DNA of 41,121 bases, taken from contig JACUUO010000007.1 in assembly GCA_014859275.1 (NCBI GenBank), positions 1-41,121 on the forward strand. Reading direction: 5' to 3'. Below are positions 36,678 through 41,121 of this stretch, one piece after another. Below the pieces are notes generated by a model. The model saw only the letters and a program-made list of their open reading frames with translations. It was not told the origin of the DNA and made no database searches. Each line of letters opens with the position of its first letter. The first letter of the stretch is position 1. The translations under genes and the position numbers were made by a program. Origin of the DNA: Actinomycetota bacterium. Its GTDB lineage: Bacteria > Actinomycetota > Aquicultoria > Aquicultorales > Aquicultoraceae.

Positions 36678-37643
36678 ATGGTAAGAAAGGCGAAATTTAT
36701 TCTTGGAACCCGTGGGAGCAAGCTGGCTCTCTGGCAATCGAATCACATAGCCTCAATACTGACGGAAAAGGCTGGCGTAGAAGTTGAGCTAAAGATCATT
36801 AAAACCCAAGGGGATAAAATTCTGGATGCGCCCCTGTCTAAAATTGGTGATAAAGGCCTTTTTGTGAAGGAAATCGAGACCGCCTTAATCGAGGGCGAGG
36901 CTGATCTTGCTGTCCACAGTAGCAAGGACGTTCCTACTGCGATTCCCGAGCAGCTCATGCTCGGCGCTTTTTTAGAGAGAGCCGATGCGCGTGATGTACT
37001 TATATCAAAGAGCGGCAAGAATCTCCTTAATCTTCCTGAAGGAGCGGTTATCGGAACGAGTAGTCTAAGAAGAAGGGCTCAGATACTTAATCGCAGGCCC
37101 GACTTGAAGATTGAAGATGTGAGGGGGAACCTTGATACGAGGCTTCGCAAGATGGATGAAGGCCTTTTTGATGCGATCATCCTTGCCGCGGCAGGCTTAG
37201 ATCGGATGGGGTGGAATGAAGGGATAACTGAGCGTATATCACCCGACGTCATGCTCTCCGCCGTTGGCCAAGGGGCAATCGCCGTTGAGATAAGAAAGAA
37301 TGATAAGGAGATGCTCGATCTTATGAAGCATCTCGAAGATCCCGTAACGAGAGCGGCCGTCACAGCTGAGAGGGCGCTACTAAGAGAGCTTGAAGGCGGA
37401 TGCCAGATCCCGATCGGCGCGTTCGGCGTAGTTGAAGACGGCAAGCTAAAGCTCGACGGCATGGTTGCAGGCCTGGATGGCAAAAAGTTGGTACGGGGTA
37501 TTATAATCGGCGATCCGCAAGAGGCCGAAGAGCTCGGCGTGCAGCTTGCGGATAAATTGAGAGATATCGGCGCGGATGAGATCCTCGCTGAAGTTAGGGC
37601 CGAAGCACAGATGGTGCCAAAACCAATCCACACGAATGGGTAG
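36678..37643 (+). CDS. hemC: Porphobilinogen deaminase (hydroxymethylbilane synthase)
   Basis: Condenses four porphobilinogens into hydroxymethylbilane. The 321-residue protein has ILGTRGSKLALWQS (8-21), KIGDKGLFVKEIE, AVHSSKDVPT, GTSSLRRRAQ and the dipyrromethane cofactor-binding C242 in GGCQIPIGAFG. Domain 3 is complete. The ATG follows AAAGGTGAT. It is followed 22 bases later by the cobA-hemD fusion, and both are likely on one transcript. Confidence 0.96.
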   Translation: MVRKAKFILGTRGSKLALWQSNHIASILTEKAGVEVELKIIKTQGDKILDAPLSKIGDKGLFVKEIETALIEGEADLAVHSSKDVPTAIPEQLMLGAFLERADARDVLISKSGKNLLNLPEGAVIGTSSLRRRAQILNRRPDLKIEDVRGNLDTRLRKMDEGLFDAIILAAAGLDRMGWNEGITERISPDVMLSAVGQGAIAVEIRKNDKEMLDLMKHLEDPVTRAAVTAERALLRELEGGCQIPIGAFGVVEDGKLKLDGMVAGLDGKKLVRGIIIGDPQEAEELGVQLADKLRDIGADEILAEVRAEAQMVPKPIHTNG

Positions 37644-37665
37644 TAAATTAGGGTGAAAATAAAGG

Positions 37666-39231
37666 ATGACTAGTAAGGTATATCTCGTCGGGGCAGGTCC
37701 TGGCGATCCGAAACTAATAACTTTAAGAGGACTCGAGTGCATCGCACAAGCCGATGTTATAATTTACGATCGCTTGGCTACCAACCTACTGTTCGAGCAT
37801 GCTAAGCCGGAGGTCGAGCTTATCTATGTTGGAAAAGCCGAGGGAAAGCACTCCGTAAAGCAGGAGGACATAAACCGATTGCTAGTTGAAAAGGCCAAGA
37901 TGGGGAAGGTCGTCACGCGCCTGAAGGGCGGGGACCCGCTCATTTTCGGCCGGGGTGGCGAAGAGGCGCTTATCCTCGTTGAGAACGGCATAGAGTTTGA
38001 ATTCGTGCCGGGGGTCTCCTCTGGAAATGCTGTACCGGCATATGCCGGTATACCGGTTACCCATCGCGGCACGACATCAACGGTCGCTTATGTGACCGGC
38101 CATGAAGACCCGTCAAAGCCCAACACAGATATCGATTGGCAGAGCCTAGTCGGCATCGGCACCATCATTTTTTACATGGGGATGAGAAATCTCCCATCGA
38201 TTGTTGACCAGCTGGTAACGCGCGGTCGCGCGAAAGACACGCCGGTGGCCATCATCAGGTGGGGAACGACGCCGCAGCAACAGACGGTTATAGGAACGCT
38301 CTCCGATATAGTGGATAAGGTCGTCAAAGCAGAGTTAAAAGCGCCGTGCATAATCATCGTCGGTGATGTGGTAAAGCTGCGGGAGAAGCTCTGCTGGTAT
38401 GAGAAGAAACCACTTTTCGGTAAGCGAATTCTTATCACCAGGGCAAAGGAGCAGGCAGGCCTGTTCACGGATCTTTTGGCTGACCTCGGCGGGCAGTCCA
38501 TAGAGGTGCCGACTATAAAGATTACCGACCCGGATAGCTTTGAGAACATAGACAGGGCAATCGACCGTCTAGAAAATGGCCCCGGGTACGATTGGATCAT
38601 CTTTACCAGCGCAAACGGTGTTCGTCACTTCGTCAGGCGAATAAGGGCCCTTGAGAAGGACATCAGGATACTTGCAGGTTCCAAGATCGCTGTTATTGGC
38701 CCGGCAACGGCCAAGGCGGTGAAGAAACTGTTGATGAATATAGATCTGACCCCCAGGGCGTTCGTTGCGGAAGGACTTATTGAGGAATTTACGCGCATCG
38801 GGGTAAGCGGCAATAGTTTTCTCATCCCGAGGGCAAAGATCGCGCGGGATGTGCTGCCGGAGACGCTTCGTACGATGGGGGGCAAGGTCGATGTTGCAGA
38901 GGTCTACCAGACGGTTCTCGATGAGGCGGCCGGATTGCGAATAAAGGAGCTCCTCTCAGAGGGGGGCATCGATATAGCGACCTTCACCAGTCCATCGACT
39001 ATTAACAATTTTGCGAAGCTCATCGGTCCTGAACTGAAGGACCTCATGGAGGACGTATCGGTTGCTGCTATAGGCCCAGTGACCGCCGATGCGATCAGTA
39101 AGCTTGGCCTTACGGTTGATATCATCGCCGAAGAATACACGATTCCTGGCCTGGTCGATGCGATACTGGAAAGGATCCAGAGGCCAGGGTCTGGGGTCCA
39201 GGGGAAAACTGAAGAACCGGTTATCGGATAA
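37666..39231 (+). CDS. cobA-hemD: Uroporphyrinogen-III C-methyltransferase / uroporphyrinogen-III synthase fusion
   Basis: The 521-residue two-domain protein. Residues about 1-245 are a SAM-dependent uroporphyrinogen-III methyltransferase (VGAGPGDPKLITLRG, RLKGGDPLIFGRGGEE, VPGVSSGNAVPAYAGIPVTH, VAIIRWGTTPQQ). Residues about 255-505 are uroporphyrinogen-III synthase (GKRILITRAKEQAG, WIIFTSANGVRHF, ATFTSPSTINNF). The synthase cyclises hydroxymethylbilane, and the methyltransferase then makes precorrin-2 for sirohaem or cobalamin. This fusion is known in several Gram-positive groups. A short variable tail (EERIQRPGSG-like region) ends the protein before a repeat-rich gap. Confidence 0.95.
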   Translation: MTSKVYLVGAGPGDPKLITLRGLECIAQADVIIYDRLATNLLFEHAKPEVELIYVGKAEGKHSVKQEDINRLLVEKAKMGKVVTRLKGGDPLIFGRGGEEALILVENGIEFEFVPGVSSGNAVPAYAGIPVTHRGTTSTVAYVTGHEDPSKPNTDIDWQSLVGIGTIIFYMGMRNLPSIVDQLVTRGRAKDTPVAIIRWGTTPQQQTVIGTLSDIVDKVVKAELKAPCIIIVGDVVKLREKLCWYEKKPLFGKRILITRAKEQAGLFTDLLADLGGQSIEVPTIKITDPDSFENIDRAIDRLENGPGYDWIIFTSANGVRHFVRRIRALEKDIRILAGSKIAVIGPATAKAVKKLLMNIDLTPRAFVAEGLIEEFTRIGVSGNSFLIPRAKIARDVLPETLRTMGGKVDVAEVYQTVLDEAAGLRIKELLSEGGIDIATFTSPSTINNFAKLIGPELKDLMEDVSVAAIGPVTADAISKLGLTVDIIAEEYTIPGLVDAILERIQRPGSGVQGKTEEPVIG

Positions 39232-39249
39232 GTAATTCGCGGAAGTAAA

Positions 39250-39585
39250 ATGTAGCTCAGGGCTTTAGCCCTGATAATTCTCTCCCCCTCAAGGGGGCAA
39301 GGGCGTTAGCCCGCAAGGGAGACTTATTCATGGGGAAGGATTTCCCCATGATCAAACATATACGTAGGGGCGGACCCTGTGTCCGCCCTAATAAAAAGGG
39401 TCGAGACAGGCTCGGGGCCCCTACTGGCGGGGAAACTGTGAGTTTCCTTAGACCAGGGAGGCCCATGATGGGCTGACGGGTAAGGTGGGGGGTGAAATTA
39501 CTCACAGAGATTTGTAGTGCAGCCCTTCAGGGCCGCTATGAAACTTCTGATGCTATGTAGCAGGGCTAAAGCCCCGCGCTACAGG
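39250..39585. repeat. Mosaic of REP-like palindromes between cobA-hemD and hemB
   Basis: At least eight short GC-rich dyads lie head to tail: TCAGGGCT/AGCCCTGA (39257-39274), CCCCC/GGGGG (39284-39297), GGGC/GCCC (39301-39312), CATGGGGAA/TTCCCCATG (39329-39350), GGGCGGAC/GTCCGCCC (about 39366-39389), GGAAAC/GTTTCC (39431-39447), GCCCA/TGGGC (39461-39473), and GTAGC/GCTAC around GGGCT/GCCC (about 39558-39583). Each starts with or lies near GTAG. No gene is present in 39232-39667. It separates hemB from the rest of the hem operon. Confidence 0.75.
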
Positions 39586-39667
39586 AAGAGAGACGTAATA
39601 CCAGATCGTCATGGTTGCGCCGGGCGATTTTAACTAAAACTTATATAAGTAAAGGAACTGATGGAAC

Positions 39668-40645
39668 ATGTACTTCCCAGCCCACAGACTGCGCAGATTG
39701 CGCAAGAACGAGAACTTTAGAAGGATGGTAAGAGAGGCCACTCTGAGCGTTGATGATCTTATTTATCCGCTATTTGCCGCTCCAGGTGAGGACCTTAAAA
39801 AAGAGATATCATCCATGCCCGGCAACTATCAGCTCTCTATCGATCTTATAGTCGAGGAGGCAAAAGAGGTAAAAGGTCTGGGTATCCCGGCCGTCCTATT
39901 ATTTGGGATACCGGAGACTAAGGACGAGGCCGGTTCAGGGGCATATGATGAAGAAGGGATAGTCCAGAGGGCGATACGGGCGATAAAAAAAGAAGTTCCG
40001 GGTTTGCTTGTAGTAACGGATGTCTGCCTGTGTGAGTACACCAGCCATGGCCATTGCGGTATAGTTCGGGACGGTGAGGTATTAAATGATATTACACTGG
40101 AACTCCTGGCGAAATCGGCCATATCGCATGCTGAGGCCGGGGCCGATATGGTAGCGCCATCGGATATGATGGATGGTCGCGTCGCCGCAATCAGGTCCGG
40201 TCTTGATGAGAACGGTTTTCAGCAAATCCCGATAATGGCCTATTCCGCAAAACAGGCATCGGCCCTTTATGGGCCGTTTAGGGAGGCAGCCGAATCAACC
40301 CCGCAGTTTGGCGATCGCAGGTCGTATCAGATGGATGCTGCAAATGGTCTGGAAGCAATCCGCGAGACCGCATTGGATATCGAAGAGGGCGCGGATATAG
40401 TTATGGTCAAGCCAGCCTTAAGCTGTCTTGATCTCATCTATGCTATCAAGAGAGAGTTTGGCTATCCAACGGCGGCCTATAGTGTTAGCGGTGAGTTTTC
40501 GATGATTAAGGCCGCGGCTGAGAAGGGCTGGATAGATGAGAAAAGGGTTGTCCTTGAGGCACTCACCGGTATCAAGCGGGCTGGTGCTGATATCATCATC
40601 ACCTATCACGCAAAAGATGCCGCCAGGTGGCTAAGCGAAGCGTAG
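39668..40645 (+). CDS. hemB: Porphobilinogen synthase (delta-aminolevulinate dehydratase)
   Basis: Joins two 5-aminolevulinates into porphobilinogen. The 325-residue protein has the Schiff-base lysines K195 ([14 protein letters not shown]) and K248 ([10 protein letters not shown]) and the zinc-binding cysteine cluster C120, C122 and C130 ([13 protein letters not shown]), so it is the zinc-dependent type. The ATG at 39668 lies about 11 bases after AAAGGA. An 8-bp hairpin (40634-40652) overlaps the stop codon. It completes the set hemA, hemC, hemD, hemB in this window. Confidence 0.96.
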   Translation: MYFPAHRLRRLRKNENFRRMVREATLSVDDLIYPLFAAPGEDLKKEISSMPGNYQLSIDLIVEEAKEVKGLGIPAVLLFGIPETKDEAGSGAYDEEGIVQRAIRAIKKEVPGLLVVTDVCLCEYTSHGHCGIVRDGEVLNDITLELLAKSAISHAEAGADMVAPSDMMDGRVAAIRSGLDENGFQQIPIMAYSAKQASALYGPFREAAESTPQFGDRRSYQMDAANGLEAIRETALDIEEGADIVMVKPALSCLDLIYAIKREFGYPTAAYSVSGEFSMIKAAAEKGWIDEKRVVLEALTGIKRAGADIIITYHAKDAARWLSEA

Positions 40646-40652
40646 CTTCGCT
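40634..40652. other. Hairpin overlapping the hemB stop codon
   Basis: AGCGAAGC-GTA-GCTTCGCT, an 8-bp perfect stem with a 3-nt loop, spans the TAG stop at 40643-40645. There is no T-run after it, so it may stabilise the 3' end rather than act as a classical terminator. Confidence 0.55.
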
Positions 40653-41121
40653 AGAGAATCGAAAATAGAAAATAGATTGAATTACTGTGGGATAGATTTG
40701 AAAGGCAAGGCCCGATAGGGCCGCAGTCCTGAGGCGAAGCCGAAGGATCTCGACAAAGCATCATCCATTTTCGATTCGGTCTATTCTCTATTATCTATTT
40801 TCTCACATTAAGAATAGGTCTACTTGGGGAACCGAGGGATGTTGCAGGGACTTTACAACTTGATGCTTCGAGCTGTTGACAGCTGTCATTTATAGGATGT
40901 AGTTGATACAGAGGCATTCTTATACTTAAAAATAGAGAACACACAATTGAGATCCTTCAGAGCCTCTGGCTCTTCAGGATGACAGAGTGTGGATTGCAAG
41001 CAAAGATGTCATTCTTAAACAGAGCACAAGCAAAGATGTCATTCTTAAACAGAGCACAAGCAAAGATGTCATTCTTATAGGAGATACTGGTTACAACCAG
41101 GAAGTATAATATAAGAGTTAG
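40653..41121. repeat. Repeat-filled region after hemB
   Basis: No gene is visible up to the window edge. AATCGAAAAT near 40656 and ATTTTCGATT near 40769 form a 10-bp inverted pair about 115 bases apart. TGAGGCGAAGCCGAAGGATC lies at 40730-40749. Three segments match the ccmF-ccmA gap: 40862-40889 (27 of 28 identical to 30774-30801), 40900-40933 (33 of 34 to 30881-30914) and 40950-40984 (about 33 of 35 to 30931-30965). A 30-bp tandem repeat follows. Confidence 0.75.
40997..41077. repeat. 30-bp tandem repeat, 2.7 copies
   Basis: The unit starts CAAGCAAAGATGTCATTCTT and ends AAACAGAGCA. Two full copies are at 40997-41026 and 41027-41056 and a truncated copy is at 41057-41077. The units appear identical, indicating recent expansion. 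The embedded GTCATTCT resembles the start of the dispersed repeat at 30669. Confidence 0.85.

Noticed and set aside
40653-40800. Insertion sequence with terminal inverted repeats
   Set aside because: The AATCGAAAAT/ATTTTCGATT pair encloses only about 100 bases without coding capacity, so it is described as a repeat, not an IS.

Overview
The window reads as a chromosomal segment of a free-living bacterium of moderate GC, with AT-rich intergenic stretches. No RNA genes, CRISPR arrays, phage genes or intact insertion sequences were recognised. Frequent GTG/TTG starts with good Shine-Dalgarno sites, the ccm/hem gene order and the style of the secreted beta-helix proteins suggest a deep-branching Gram-positive-affiliated lineage (for example a subsurface actinobacterial clade). 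That placement is inference and rests on no marker gene.

Layout. (1) 1-3793: the C-terminal part of a secreted modular protein, a SAM methyltransferase (-) and a membrane-anchored parallel beta-helix protein (-). (2) 4368-26896: an extracellular polysaccharide locus. It holds a PF14907-like nucleotidyltransferase, six GT4-like glycosyltransferases and one GT2, a B12-binding radical SAM enzyme, a Wzz/BY-kinase fusion, a Wzx-type flippase, a Wzy-like polymerase or ligase, and the GDP-fucose route (gmd, fcl, manC). A large secreted beta-helix/discoidin/Ig protein lies on the minus strand inside it. Two decayed genes sit in the locus: a hexapeptide acyltransferase remnant at about 6858-6977, and a deletion-fused relative of the large beta-helix protein at 8609-8889. 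No initiating phosphoglycosyl transferase is visible, so the pathway is incomplete within the window.

(3) 27247-34467: System I cytochrome c maturation. The order is a divergent CcmC-like paralog, ccmE (with a CxxxY haem site instead of histidine), ccmF, a repeat-filled gap, ccmA, ccmB, ccmC, a 52-codon ccmD, and a HemX/CcsA-like protein. No ccmG or ccmH is present here. (4) 34471-40645: tetrapyrrole synthesis by the C5 route: precorrin-2 dehydrogenase, hemA, hemC, a cobA-hemD fusion and hemB. The block makes uroporphyrinogen III and can divert it to precorrin-2 and sirohydrochlorin. It adjoins the machinery that moves haem to apocytochromes, so haem precursor supply and cytochrome maturation are physically coupled.

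The haem half is rich in small palindromic repeats (30549-31210, 36454-36530, 39250-39585, 40646-41121). Related repeat copies bracket the ccmA-hemB block. The most interesting items are the twin GWN-type C-terminal module shared by two surface proteins, the CcmC-like paralog that keeps both candidate haem histidines but has lost the WWD core, the CxxxY CcmE, and an unusual interleaved set of inverted repeats at 27142-27239.
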